From Bin87 sp963665395 (lineage in GTDB: Bacteria; Chloroflexota; Dehalococcoidia; Lucifugimonadales; UBA3495): a stretch of 64,000 bases of DNA. Numbering within the stretch: position 1 is the first letter of the stretch; every line of letters starts with the position of its first letter. The position numbers were made by a program, and so were the translations under genes. Below, piece after piece: positions 46,427-55,421 of this stretch. Under the pieces are notes generated by a model, which had not been told where the DNA came from, searched no databases, and was given only the letters and a program-made list of their open reading frames with translations. The DNA lies in NCBI GenBank assembly GCA_963665395.2, contig OY762251.1, positions 124,001 to 188,000 on the forward strand, in the 5' to 3' direction.

Positions 46427-47794
46427 TCAGGTTCGGAGCAGGTCTGCCAGGCCGCTGACCGGTTCTCCCTCCTCCAACAGCTCCAGGCGGGAGAGGACTT
46501 CCGCCGTCGTCGCTTCCGTCAGCAACGGCGCGGCGCAGTCCCGGAACTTCTCGCGGATATCCTCCATCGTCACGCCACGCAGGGCCCCGCTATCGGCGCG
46601 GTGGGCCTGCTGCCGGAGGACGCTGCCGTCCTTCAGCCGGACGTCAACCTGGTGGTAGCCTTCGGTCCAGCTGGGTTGGCCCTCGTGGCCCGGGATGCGG
46701 CGCATTTCGATGCGCGGGATCATGGCCTGGGCTTCGGAGCGCATCACCTGATCGTCGGTGAAGGACTGCAACCCCACGCGCCGGTCCAGCAAAGCGGCGG
46801 CCAGGCAATACTGCATACTGAACTTCCCTTCCAGCGACGACACCGGGCGCGAGTGGATCAGTGAGCGCGGCGGATCGAAGTCCACCATCACGTCGATCCG
46901 GTCCACCGCCGCCGGGTCGATGGCGGCCTGGGACAGCAGGTCGAAGGTGGCATCCAGCGCCAGGTGGGCGCTGCCGCAGCAGGGGTACTTCTTGATCTCG
47001 ATACCGGATTCCACCAGGTACAGCTTGTTGCCCAGGTTGGCCTCGACCTGCCGGCTGTCGAACCCCTGGCCGCCCGAGAAGGCCCGCATGAACCCGAACC
47101 GTCCTTCCAGAGCGTCTTCGCTGGCGGTGAAACCGTCGCGGACCAGCTTGGCCGCGACGACGCCGGCCCGGGCGGCGTCCCCGGCGTGGAACGGCTTGGT
47201 CATGGTGCCGAAGTTCTGGCGCAGTCCCGAGGCCTGGGACGCGGCCAGGGAGACGGCCATGGCCGTCCGTTCCAGGTCCAGAGCCATGATCCGGCTGGCG
47301 GCGGCGGCCGATCCGACGGCGCCCAGGGGGCCGGTGGGATGCCAGCCCAGGTCGTCGTAGTAGGCTTCGCTCAGGGCCTCGCCCACGGCGCAGGCGACCT
47401 CGAACCCGGTCATATAGCCCAGCAGCAGGTCCCGGCCGGAAGCGCCGGACTCCTCGGCCACGGCCAATGCCGCCGGCAGCAGGACGGCGGTGGGGTGCGT
47501 CTTGGTAATCTGGGTGATGTCGTCGTAGTCCAGGGCGTGGGCCATGGCGCCGTTGACCAGGGCGGCGTGGGCCGCCGAGGTACGGAAGCCCCGGCCCACC
47601 ACGCTGGCGGCGGGGGCGGCGCTCTCGCCGGCAACGTAGCGGCCGAGAATATCCGCTAGGGGTTCCCGGGAGCCGGCCAGCATACACGCCAGACAGTCCA
47701 TGATGGCGCCCTTGGCCGCCGCAATGGCATCGGGCGGGAAGTCCTCAATGTCGGTGGCGGTGACGTATTCAGCAATACGCTTGGTGGTGTCCAT
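46427..47794 (-). CDS. MmgE/PrpD-family protein
   Basis: 455 aa. The family includes 2-methylcitrate dehydratase and other dehydratases or isomerases. AAKGAIMDCLACMLAGSREP, AALVNGAMAHALDYDDITQI (conserved DYDD), HPTAVLLPAALAVAEESGAS, GWHPTGPLGAVGSAAAASRI and EIKKYPCCGSAHLALDATFD are typical. ATG at 47794 with GGAGG six bases upstream. First gene of the operon with the membrane and molybdopterin proteins. The actual substrate cannot be read from the sequence. Confidence 0.95.
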   Translation of the reverse strand: MDTTKRIAEYVTATDIEDFPPDAIAAAKGAIMDCLACMLAGSREPLADILGRYVAGESAAPAASVVGRGFRTSAAHAALVNGAMAHALDYDDITQITKTHPTAVLLPAALAVAEESGASGRDLLLGYMTGFEVACAVGEALSEAYYDDLGWHPTGPLGAVGSAAAASRIMALDLERTAMAVSLAASQASGLRQNFGTMTKPFHAGDAARAGVVAAKLVRDGFTASEDALEGRFGFMRAFSGGQGFDSRQVEANLGNKLYLVESGIEIKKYPCCGSAHLALDATFDLLSQAAIDPAAVDRIDVMVDFDPPRSLIHSRPVSSLEGKFSMQYCLAAALLDRRVGLQSFTDDQVMRSEAQAMIPRIEMRRIPGHEGQPSWTEGYHQVDVRLKDGSVLRQQAHRADSGALRGVTMEDIREKFRDCAAPLLTEATTAEVLSRLELLEEGEPVSGLADLLRT

Positions 47795-47931
47795 GGCTTG
47801 CCTCCTGGCGGTTGGGCCATGCCCTGGCCGCTTCGTTATCGTGCGCCTGGTCGTGGGTCGTGCTCGGGACGCGAATGTATGCTCTTTTTGGAGCTATGTC
47901 GAGTGGGTGGCGGTGGGGGGTAGAGGGCAAC

Positions 47932-48279
47932 TCACCGGGCGGTGCTTTCCATATCGGTCAGCAGGCGTTCCAGGGGTTCGCCGACGATACTTTCCAGCCA
48001 GTCATAGTCAATAAGGCCAACCTCGTGAGCCAGTATGTTGCGCGCTTCACCCCAGCTGAGCAGGCCGGCCGACCTGACCCGGCGCACGGCCCGTCGGTCC
48101 AGACGCCGCACCCCTTCGCCAACCCTGATCACGGCGTAGCAGCAGGCAAACGCGGCGAGCCGGTCGGAACGCAGGCTATGGTAAGCGACAGCCTGACGCG
48201 CTACGGCGTGGGCCTCGCGGACCAGCGCCAGAAACTGGGCGTAGCCGATGCTAATCTCCCGTCGTGGGCGGCTCGACAT
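47932..48279 (-). CDS. HEPN-type (HepT-like) toxin
   Basis: 115 aa helical protein. The segment LLSWGEARNILAHEVGLIDY has the HEPN RNase motif R-x4-H (RNILAH), followed by DYDWLESIVGEPLERLLTDM as in HepT/DUF86 proteins. HepT toxins cleave RNA and are modified by their MNT partner. The start at ATG 48279 overlaps the end of the partner gene by 29 bp. Together they form a type VII-like toxin-antitoxin pair, antitoxin first. Confidence 0.8.
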   Translation of the reverse strand: MSSRPRREISIGYAQFLALVREAHAVARQAVAYHSLRSDRLAAFACCYAVIRVGEGVRRLDRRAVRRVRSAGLLSWGEARNILAHEVGLIDYDWLESIVGEPLERLLTDMESTAR

Positions 48280-48589
48280 ACACCGGTTCCATGGTCGCCA
48301 GTATCTCGTCCCGTATGAACTCGTTTTCAGGATGCTGCCACAACGCTTTCAGCCAGCCGCAGAACACCTTGCGCCCGGTCAGTTTGGACAGATAGCGGCC
48401 CATCGATATGTGCTCAAGACGATGTGGCGTGTCCTCCCGGAACTTCATCAGCAGGAATACTTCGGTATCCTTGAAAGGCCCGGTCCACGGTTTTACCTCG
48501 GTGGGAACCTGGTACAGCTCGGCGATGCCCCAATGGCGGCAGAACTTGGCGATGGCTGCCAAGGGCAAGTCCTGGGTCTTTACGGTCAT
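48251..48589 (-). CDS. MNT-like antitoxin with degenerate active site
   Basis: 112 aa from ATG 48589 (GGAGG four bases upstream). LAAIAKFCRHWGIAEL, then LMKFREDTPHRLEHISMGRY, LSKLTGRKVFCGWLKALWQH and FIRDEILATMEPVYVE follow the layout of MntA minimal nucleotidyltransferases. The GSxxxG...DxD catalytic stretch is replaced by YQVPTEVKPWTGPFKDTEVF, so AMP transfer is probably lost and the protein may act only by binding. Assigned by position next to the HEPN gene as well as by layout. Confidence 0.7.
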   Translation of the reverse strand: MTVKTQDLPLAAIAKFCRHWGIAELYQVPTEVKPWTGPFKDTEVFLLMKFREDTPHRLEHISMGRYLSKLTGRKVFCGWLKALWQHPENEFIRDEILATMEPVYVEPPTTGD

Positions 48590-48670
48590 CGTTCCTCCAA
48601 CGCGCGACACGCGGCGGGCCGCGGCACAAATTATACGTTATCACAGCGCCCAACCATCTGATTCGCTCAT

Positions 48671-48806
48671 GCGTACCCACTTTCCGCAAACTGTCATTGC
48701 GAGCGCAGCGTGGCAATCTCGTCGCCGGAGCAAACATCGCTCACCCGTCGAGATTGCCACCCGCCAGAGGCGGACTACGCTCCTCGCAATGACAAAGTGG
48801 GTACGC
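48671..48806. repeat. Palindromic repeat of the GCGTACCCACTTT family
   Basis: Perfect 13-bp outer arms GCGTACCCACTTT (48671-48683) and AAAGTGGGTACGC (48794-48806). Inner arms TGTCATTGCGAGCGCAGCG and CTACGCTCCTCGCAATGACA. Same family as 34155-34438 without the tandem expansion. Confidence 0.9.
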
Positions 48807-48927
48807 GTGAGATCTGAGGTGATTTCGCTACTCGGGATTTGGCTGAGCGGCAGCTGGAAACATCCACTATGGTGACGGAATCCGTCTTCGCTCTTTCTTC
48901 GTTTTCGGCAGTAGCTCGCAGGCCCTA

Positions 48928-50093
48928 GTGTCCTGTAACCGAAGTAAGTAGAAAAAGCATGAGCGATGGGGTATCCTCCGGGTGAGCAGCCCAGATGGAG
49001 GACGACCATGGCCATAGGACGCCCGATGCCACCATTGATTTTGGACGACACGGAACGGGAAACCCTGGAGCGGTGGGTCCGTCGTCCGAAGACGGCGCAA
49101 GCTTTGGCGCTGCGGGCCCGGATGATTTTGGCCTGCGCGGCGGGCCGGAGCAACACCGCGGTGGCGGCCGACTTGGGAGTATCGGGGGCCACCGTAGGCA
49201 AGTGGCGGTCACGGTTTGTGGAGCGGAGACTGGACGGGCTGTCGGACGAAGCTCGCATCGGTCGCCCCCGGTCGATCACCGATGACGACGTGGAGCGGGT
49301 GATTACGTTGACGCTGGAGACCACGCCCCGGGACGCTACCCACTGGAGCACCCGGGCCATGGCCCAACGCTGCGGCCTGAGCCACAATACCGTCAGCCGC
49401 ATCTGGCGCGCCTTCGGATTGCAGCCTCACCGCACTGAAGTCTTCAAGTTGTCGTCGGACCCCTTTTTCATTGAGAAGGTGCGCGATATCGTGGGTCTGT
49501 ACCAGGACCCGCCGGACCGGGCCCTGGTACTGTGCGTGGACGAGAAGTCTCAAATCCAGGCGCTGGATCGCACCCGTCCGCTGTTGCCCCTGCGTCCGGG
49601 ACAGGTGGAACGACGCACCCATGATTACCTGCGCCACGGCACGGTGTCCCTCTTTGCCGCTTTGGATACCCAGAGCGGCAAGGTCATTGGCCGCTGCCAC
49701 CAACGCCACCGGTCGGTGGAGTTTCGCAAGTTCCTCGATACCATCGAGGCGGAAGTGCCCCCTGACTTGGACGTCCACCTGATCATGGACAACTACGCCA
49801 CCCACAAGACGGCGTTGATCCGCAATTGGCTGGCCAAACGGCCCCGTTTCCACTTGCACTTCACCCCGACCAGCGCGTCCTGGCTGAACCTGGTGGAACG
49901 ATGGTTTGCGTTGCTGACGGAGAAGCAGTTGCGTCGCGGAGTGCACCAGAGCAGCGGCGAGCTCGAAGCCGCCATCTACCGCTACCTGGACATCACCAAC
50001 GAAGACCCCAAGCCCTTTGTCTGGACGAAGACTGCTGACCAGATCCTGGCCAACGTCGCGCACTTTTGCCAGCGAACTTTGAATACAGGACAC
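48928..50093 (+). mobile_element. IS630-family insertion sequence, copy 2
   Basis: 1166 bp between duplicated TA (48926-48927 and 50094-50095), ends GTGTCCTGTA and inverted TACAGGACAC. Sequence appears the same as copy 1 at 8055-9220, in the opposite orientation. Two such copies 40 kb apart could recombine and invert the segment between them. Confidence 0.96.
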
Positions 50094-50096
50094 TAG
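49008..50096 (+). CDS. IS630-family transposase (copy 2)
   Basis: About 362 aa, the same protein as at 8052-9140. ATG at 49008 has GGAGG upstream; an ATG at 48966 would add 14 residues. DDE blocks VDEKSQ, MDNYATHK and LVERWFALL are intact. The stop TAG again consists of the duplicated TA plus the first host base (50094-50096). Confidence 0.95.
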   Translation: MAIGRPMPPLILDDTERETLERWVRRPKTAQALALRARMILACAAGRSNTAVAADLGVSGATVGKWRSRFVERRLDGLSDEARIGRPRSITDDDVERVITLTLETTPRDATHWSTRAMAQRCGLSHNTVSRIWRAFGLQPHRTEVFKLSSDPFFIEKVRDIVGLYQDPPDRALVLCVDEKSQIQALDRTRPLLPLRPGQVERRTHDYLRHGTVSLFAALDTQSGKVIGRCHQRHRSVEFRKFLDTIEAEVPPDLDVHLIMDNYATHKTALIRNWLAKRPRFHLHFTPTSASWLNLVERWFALLTEKQLRRGVHQSSGELEAAIYRYLDITNEDPKPFVWTKTADQILANVAHFCQRTLNTGH

Positions 50097-50125
50097 AGCG
50101 TGTTGACAAATTGAGCACGGTACCC

Positions 50126-50161
50126 GGAAACACCTGCGGCCTGATGGTCGCAGGTGTTTCC
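50126..50161. other. Perfect 13-bp hairpin in a gene-free stretch
   Basis: GGAAACACCTGCG (50126-50138) and CGCAGGTGTTTCC (50149-50161) with a 10-nt loop. TTGACAAATTG at 50104 and CTTGTCAAACAC at about 50186 form a further, wider pairing. There is no T-run. The surrounding 50094-50570 has no supported gene. Confidence 0.6.
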
Positions 50162-50570
50162 TGTGGTGTGTTCCGTCACTAACATCTTGTCAAACACTTT
50201 GTGCGCCTGGGACCGCCGCATTGCGCGGATGCCGGTGCGAGAGCCGGCCCCGCTAGCGCAATAATGACAAAGGCAAGAGCCGCCAGCAGCAGGGCGGCGA
50301 GTAGGGCCCAATGGATTGTGGGAAAAGAGCGTTGCAGGTTCATCTCTTGGAGTAATCCCCACGTGGTTGCTACGATAATAGCACGCGGTGGTTTCGTTGC
50401 TCGGGATGTGGCGGAAGGACGGCTGACAATGCCAACCGGTGTGATGGTTTATGCAATCGCCTTTTGTTGTCCATGGCGTGGAAAACGGTCCGCTTTCTGC
50501 CTTTCGGCACTTTGCGCCCCGCCTCCGCTGTGTCGGAGGCGGGGCGCTGTGTCCGTGGCTGGGAGGTAAT

Positions 50571-52286
50571 TTACGGGCGGCTGACTGGCTTGGCTTTCCA
50601 GGCGGACCATCCGGCGGAGTTGCCGGCGCGGATGCCGAACCAGTAGGTGCCCGACTGATGCTGCGCCTTGCCGGAGATGTTGGTGAAGGTAACCGTAGCC
50701 ACGTCGCCCACGATCTCCGAATAGACGTAGTGGTGCCCCTGGGCTTTCACTGTAACCTCGTACTTTGTCGCGCCGGTCACCTTGGTCCAACTGGCCGTCA
50801 TAGTGTTGTTGGACATGCTCACGCTGATCGAGCTTTCGGCAACGTGGCCGGGCGGCCCTTGCGGCGCGTAGGGCGCAGCCGGTGCGGAGTTGACCCAGGG
50901 CCACCAGCCGTTCTGGTTGCCGGCCCGCACCGCGACGATGTAGGGCTTGGTGTTGTCCGCATTAGATATGGTGATGCTGGTGTCAGTGACGTTGTCCGAC
51001 CCGCTGCCTACTTGGCTCCAGCTGCTCCCGCCGTCCGCGCTGTACGTCACCCAGTACTTGGTGGCGTCGCCGATGGCGTTCCAGTTTGCGGCGACCGTCC
51101 CGTGGTCGCGGGTCAGGGTCAAGCCGAGGTCGCCGTCGTCGTCGGCTATGTTGACGGTGTAGATGGCGCTAGCGGTGCGGCTGCCGCCTTGCACCTGCTC
51201 GTTCTCGCTGTGCTCCATGAAGTGGTAGCAGTGGTCGGGGTTGTCCATGACGTGGTGGTCCAAGCGTACGCGGTCGTCGGCGTCTTGCAGTCCCTCGGCG
51301 ACTACCGGGGTGGTGTACTTGTCAGTGGTGAAAGTGCCTTTGGTCGGACTGACCTTCACCTTGGATGGGTTGCTGCTGGTAATCGTGTAGGTCACGTTGT
51401 CATCGGGCGCGTAGCTCAGGCCAAACCCCCACAAACCGGCGGTGTGCGCCCGGTCGCTTTCCGGCACTATTACGTCGCCGGACGTCGCCCAAACGGTGGG
51501 CGGAACTTCACCAACGGCGCTTACCTTTATCTTTAGTGACCTGCCGAGGTGGCCTTGCCAACTAAGACCGCGCTTTCTCCTCATCTCGTTATCAATTGAC
51601 CAGCCGTTGTTGGCCGGAGCGGTCGTCTCGTTATCCGAACCCGTTACTCTCATCCAGTAATAGTTGTTGTTTGTGCCGCTGGTTGTCAGGTGTATGAAGT
51701 AGAATGTATCCTTTGCTAGGTTGCAGTTGTTGCTCATGCTATGAACGCAGGTGTAGGTGTGCTGCCCCACTGATGATGCCGATCCTGAAAGCGTGGCGAG
51801 TGCGCTCCCGGGGTTGGTTCCCGACCCCACCGCGAGCTTCGCCGTTATGCTGCCCGGAGAATTCTGTTTGCCCGCGACATCAATAATCACGGTATCCAGG
51901 CGGTAGCCTTTGGGACTGGAGCCGGTGGTGAACTTCTGCGCGTTTTCGTTAACTTGGCCGGATAGATCCGCGCCGAGCTGCACATTAGAGGTGATCGGCG
52001 ACACGTTTCCCTGCCCAAGGTTGCTTACTGAGAAGTCCGCGGTTCCCTGTGCCTCAACGGGCCTGGAGCCGACGGTGCTAAATACGGTGACGGTGGCCAG
52101 GATGGCGAGGAGGACCAGCGCGGCGACGAAGGCCGCCCGCAGCCTGGTTAGGCTAAAGCTCGGGGGGGTGAAATCATCATTTGCGGTCTCATGTTTCCTC
52201 TCTCCTTCCGGCGGGTTGCGCCTGCGCCGTAGCGCGTCGGCGGGGCAACCGGCCTTGCGGTCTCTCTCGGCCGGATTATACTGCAT
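50571..52286 (-). CDS. Exported protein with fibronectin type III domains
   Basis: 571 aa as written from ATG 52286. A signal segment lies at about residues 51-80 (RLRAAFVAALVLLAILATVT, then VEAQG). Next come a Cys-containing beta domain (DTVIIDVAGKQNSPGSITAK) and an Ig-like segment (NVTYTITSSNPSKVKVSPTK). Two fibronectin-III-type domains end the protein (GTVAANWNAIGDATKYWVTY and NTMTASWTKVTGATKYEVTV, each closing with FGIRAGNSAGW-type strands). The ATG at 52192 has an ideal AAGGAG but is out of frame by one base across a C7 run (52162-52168). One more C would put it in frame and give MRPQMMISPPP then SFSLTR. Surface role inferred. Confidence 0.8.
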   Translation of the reverse strand: MQYNPAERDRKAGCPADALRRRRNPPEGERKHETANDDFTPPSFSLTRLRAAFVAALVLLAILATVTVFSTVGSRPVEAQGTADFSVSNLGQGNVSPITSNVQLGADLSGQVNENAQKFTTGSSPKGYRLDTVIIDVAGKQNSPGSITAKLAVGSGTNPGSALATLSGSASSVGQHTYTCVHSMSNNCNLAKDTFYFIHLTTSGTNNNYYWMRVTGSDNETTAPANNGWSIDNEMRRKRGLSWQGHLGRSLKIKVSAVGEVPPTVWATSGDVIVPESDRAHTAGLWGFGLSYAPDDNVTYTITSSNPSKVKVSPTKGTFTTDKYTTPVVAEGLQDADDRVRLDHHVMDNPDHCYHFMEHSENEQVQGGSRTASAIYTVNIADDDGDLGLTLTRDHGTVAANWNAIGDATKYWVTYSADGGSSWSQVGSGSDNVTDTSITISNADNTKPYIVAVRAGNQNGWWPWVNSAPAAPYAPQGPPGHVAESSISVSMSNNTMTASWTKVTGATKYEVTVKAQGHHYVYSEIVGDVATVTFTNISGKAQHQSGTYWFGIRAGNSAGWSAWKAKPVSRP

Positions 52287-52294
52287 TTTCGGGG

Positions 52295-52555
52295 TGATTC
52301 TACGGGATGTTTCGCCGAGGCGGCCAGCGTGATCAGCGTGTGGGTCTTGCCGCCGCCGAACATGGAGTTCAGTCGGATTACGGCGGGTTGGTCGGCGGCG
52401 CTGCCGTGCTTGAGGTGGTCAAAGATGCCGGTGGCGACACGGCGCATGGCCGGTGTTGCGTGGGTTCCGGCGAAGAAATCGGCAGCCGAGGCAGCGTTTC
52501 CGATTTCGCCCTGCAACGCTTTGTGGAGGCTGCCGGCGGCGGGGAGGCCCTATTC
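52295..52555 (-). pseudogene. DUF499-like ATPase N-terminal fragment
   Basis: Leftward frame: GSLHKALQGEIGNAASAADF, FAGTHATPAMRRVATGIFDH, SAADQPAVIRLNSMFGGGKT, HTLITLAAS. The FGGGKTH Walker A and upstream layout are those of DUF499-type ATPases that accompany DUF1156 methylases and helicases in defence islands. It is bounded by a TAG just upstream and loses homology after LAAS, so only a fragment remains. Confidence 0.6.
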
Positions 52556-53026
52556 CCACAACGAAATTTTGGCATCGGGTCACAGCGTCGCCGGTGGGCA
52601 TATTTGCGCGGCCTCTCGCGGCCCCGGCGAAATCGTAAGGGATATTTATTATTCGTGCGCACGGCAAACGCCGTCACAGTAGGATCGTTCAAGTAGGCAA
52701 CCCTAAAACGTAAAACGTAATATAATCAGAATACACGCACTCTTCCGTTCATTTATTCGACGAATTACGGAATAGCGACTCAGCCTCGAAAACGCTAGAA
52801 AATGCCCAAAAATCGGCGCGCCAAAGCCTCACCGGGCATTGATGCGGCGCAGCCGCCCACATACCGAACCGGAATCGTTAGTAGCCACGAACTTACCATG
52901 TCCGCCTAACGCGAAACTGCCGGCACCTGTTCAGGACGCCGGTAGTTTATCACGCCAAGTCGTTCAGGCCGGAAGATGCCCAGCCGTGTCTGCTGTTACT
53001 GCCACCTGAAGTTGGATGTCGTCGGG

Positions 53027-54871
53027 CTACGCCGCCAGCGCCAACTGCGCAACCTGCTTGGCCTCATCCCGTCGGTCAAGCGCCACCACTATGGCAATCT
53101 GCTCCATCAGGCTGCACATCACTGAATGCAACCGCACCCGGACTTCGCCACGAAACTGAAAATCCGCCAGTCGGCCCGGATTCTTCATTTCGCCAAAGGA
53201 CCGCTCCACCGCCAGCCGGTAGGGATACAGTATTGCAAACTCTGCACTGCCATGCCGGAACGGGTACCCGAAAACCCACGGGTCAGATTTAGGGTCAACC
53301 CAAACCTCGTTCCCGCGAACGCTGTAGCCCAACGGCGGCGGAGCCACCTCACGACGCAGGCAATCTTCAAGGCCATCGCACTCGTCGGAGCGCACGTAAA
53401 CGTAATTCTCGGTAAGGACGTCGGTGCGGACATACTGCATCAGGTTGCCGTGCTCGCAGGTCGGCACCCCCTGGTGTTGGTAAACCTTGTGGTGAAACCG
53501 ACCAGCGCCAAGTTCCCGCTTGGGAATGACGGTGTACACGCCTCGTTTATTCAGGAACTCGACATTCTTCCGGCTGTCGTAGCCGCGGTCAGCCAGCAGC
53601 AGTTCCGGCGCAAACCACGGGAACCTGGACTCAGCCAACAGAAACAAATCACGCAGCAGAGGACTGTCGCCGGTCTTGCCATTAGTCAGTATCCCCACTA
53701 TTTCATCGCCAGTCTCCACGTCCACCAGCCGGTGGTACTTGTACCCCCAGACCCAGATGTAACCCTTTGGGGCGCGGGCGTCGTACTTCTTGACCCAGCT
53801 AGCCTCGGGGTCGCTGCGCGCGCAGGCGCACCGCTTCGGATCATTGCGACAGTTCCGACACCACCGGCAGGTTGCCAGGTCGCAACCATAGACGCGAAAT
53901 CTCTTCGTCTTGCGGTTCGGGTTGCAGTAGGCCGGCACCACGGTGGAGTCCACCGCGACGAAGCGCCCAAACTCTTGGTCCCTGGAGCTCCGGTCGTCCA
54001 CCGCTTGATGCTTGAGCTCCTCCAATATTTGCCAGCTGCCATCCTGTTCCAGAACTTCCAAGGTACGGATGAACGTGGGGCGACTGGGCACCAAGTCGGT
54101 GAATCCGCATATTTCCCGCAGGGAGGCATCCTCGCGCAGGGCGTCGACCAGCGCGGTCATGTTCGCCACGCCCTTGATGTCGGGATCATAGGACGCCAGC
54201 AGCGCAATCACTACCGGCAACCGGTCATGTGGATCAGGGCCTTTGCCCGCCCGAGGAAACATCCGCTCTACCGCGCGTTCCAGTCCATAGGCTTTCAGCT
54301 TCTCAATCCTTTCGACTAAACCGGAGCGGTCGGAGTGCATATCAAGGACACGCGCCGGTCTGCAAACCCGCCAAGGCAACACGGCCTGGAAACTATCCCA
54401 GTTGTCAACCAGTTTGCGGTGAACCAGCACCACCCAGCGTTCGGATGGAACGCCGTTCACGAAACCGAAGGCTTCGGCGAGTTCAGGCTTGGAACTCAGT
54501 TGGTCAAGCAACGGGAAAAGTTGCACGGTTGCGCCGTCGTTTCCCAACTTGCGATACGCTGACAGCAGGAACAGAACAATCGCCAGACGGTGATGCGGGA
54601 CGGAAGGGTCGCGGCGTCGCTTGACCCGCATCAGTTTGAACAGGAGTTGATTCAGACGGGGCACATCCAACCCGTCGAAACCGCTACCTACCGGGGTTTG
54701 TTGAAGTTCGCCCTGGCGTGTTTCGTCGGCGCGAGTAACAACCCCGGCGACGGCCGTTTCCAAGAGGCGGCAGCCGCTTTCCAGCAACACCGCGGTGGCC
54801 GGGCCACTCTCTGAATGGCCCGTTTCGGGTTGCGGCAAGACCGCGTTGCGAGTATCATCGCAAGCGACCAT
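53027..54871 (-). CDS. DDE transposase, IS5/IS1182-like
   Basis: 614 aa, intact. An N-terminal DUF772-like part (RLAIVLFLLSAYRKLGNDGA ... LREICGFTDLVPSRPTFIRT) precedes the core: FVAVDSTVVPAYCNPNRKT (Asp), ELLLADRGYDSRKNVEFLNK (Asp) and YPYRLAVERSFGEMKNPGRL (Glu). Between them is a Cys cluster (CDLATCRWCRNCRNDPKRCA) that may bind zinc. No clear inverted repeats or target duplication were found around it, so element ends are not given. It separates the DUF499 fragment from the defence-type operon. Confidence 0.9.
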   Translation of the reverse strand: MVACDDTRNAVLPQPETGHSESGPATAVLLESGCRLLETAVAGVVTRADETRQGELQQTPVGSGFDGLDVPRLNQLLFKLMRVKRRRDPSVPHHRLAIVLFLLSAYRKLGNDGATVQLFPLLDQLSSKPELAEAFGFVNGVPSERWVVLVHRKLVDNWDSFQAVLPWRVCRPARVLDMHSDRSGLVERIEKLKAYGLERAVERMFPRAGKGPDPHDRLPVVIALLASYDPDIKGVANMTALVDALREDASLREICGFTDLVPSRPTFIRTLEVLEQDGSWQILEELKHQAVDDRSSRDQEFGRFVAVDSTVVPAYCNPNRKTKRFRVYGCDLATCRWCRNCRNDPKRCACARSDPEASWVKKYDARAPKGYIWVWGYKYHRLVDVETGDEIVGILTNGKTGDSPLLRDLFLLAESRFPWFAPELLLADRGYDSRKNVEFLNKRGVYTVIPKRELGAGRFHHKVYQHQGVPTCEHGNLMQYVRTDVLTENYVYVRSDECDGLEDCLRREVAPPPLGYSVRGNEVWVDPKSDPWVFGYPFRHGSAEFAILYPYRLAVERSFGEMKNPGRLADFQFRGEVRVRLHSVMCSLMEQIAIVVALDRRDEAKQVAQLALAA

Positions 54872-55195
54872 CAGGAACGCTCCGTACGCAGGGGGCTCCG
54901 GTGGTTACCGAGGCCGTCGGGAGTGCCATCCCTTCGGCCTCGCCTCTTATGTCAGTCTTAAATCCACGCTGCCGGGACACCCCCGCAGCGTGGTCGCGAC
55001 CTACTGGGATTGTACTAGAATATAGCAGGCATCGCAAGCGTTTCAGCGGGCGAACTTGAGTCCGAAATCAGCCTGATTTTTGGTAGGGTTGATTCATAAT
55101 CTCGTCTTGATGACGGGGCAATTCGGGGCTGGCTATAACCTGTACCTTGTGATAACATATCACTCACCGCTAATCAGCCCCGGAGATGAGGTACA
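54872..55195. other. Spacer with two hairpins
   Basis: No gene seen. Inverted arms CGAGGCCG / CGGCCTCG (about 54909 and 54934) and CCACGCTGCCGGG / CCCCGCAGCGTGG (about 54963-54992) occur. A promoter for the rightward operon is expected before 55196. Confidence 0.45.
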
Positions 55196-55387
55196 ATGGC
55201 TTACATCAAGATTGACGGCTTTCTCTGCGAACGCTGCTGGCACCGCTGGGCGCCAAAGCAGCTGAACACGCCAGAGCCGAAGAACTGCCCCAAGTGCAAA
55301 AGCCCCTACTGGAACAAGCCCAGGCGAGTGCCGGCCCAAGGCAATCCAGCCTGGCGCACAAACAAGCCCCAGCAAGAGGTAGCATGA
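55196..55387 (+). CDS. Small zinc-ribbon protein heading the defence-type operon
   Basis: 63 aa. CERCWHRWAPKQ at residue 11 and NCPKCKSPYWNKPRR at residue 31 form a rubredoxin-like four-Cys knuckle. The tail is Lys/Arg/Pro-rich. ATG at 55196 with GAGG four bases upstream; the methyltransferase gene starts 34 bp after its stop. Similar small CxxC proteins, often annotated as zinc ribbons, occur upstream of toxins and restriction genes. DNA-binding regulator or subunit is inference. Confidence 0.8.
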   Translation: MAYIKIDGFLCERCWHRWAPKQLNTPEPKNCPKCKSPYWNKPRRVPAQGNPAWRTNKPQQEVA

Positions 55388-55421
55388 ACACTGAAAATAC
55401 GCTCACCAAGACGAGGATCTA

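Noticed and set aside
52193..52290. c-di-GMP riboswitch in the exported-protein leader
   Set aside because: GC-rich pairing and GACCGCAAGG resemble parts of the GEMM motif, but the full conserved core is not there.
53027..54871. Defined IS ends around the IS5/IS1182-like transposase
   Set aside because: Searched both flanks by eye for inverted repeats and target duplication and found none convincing.
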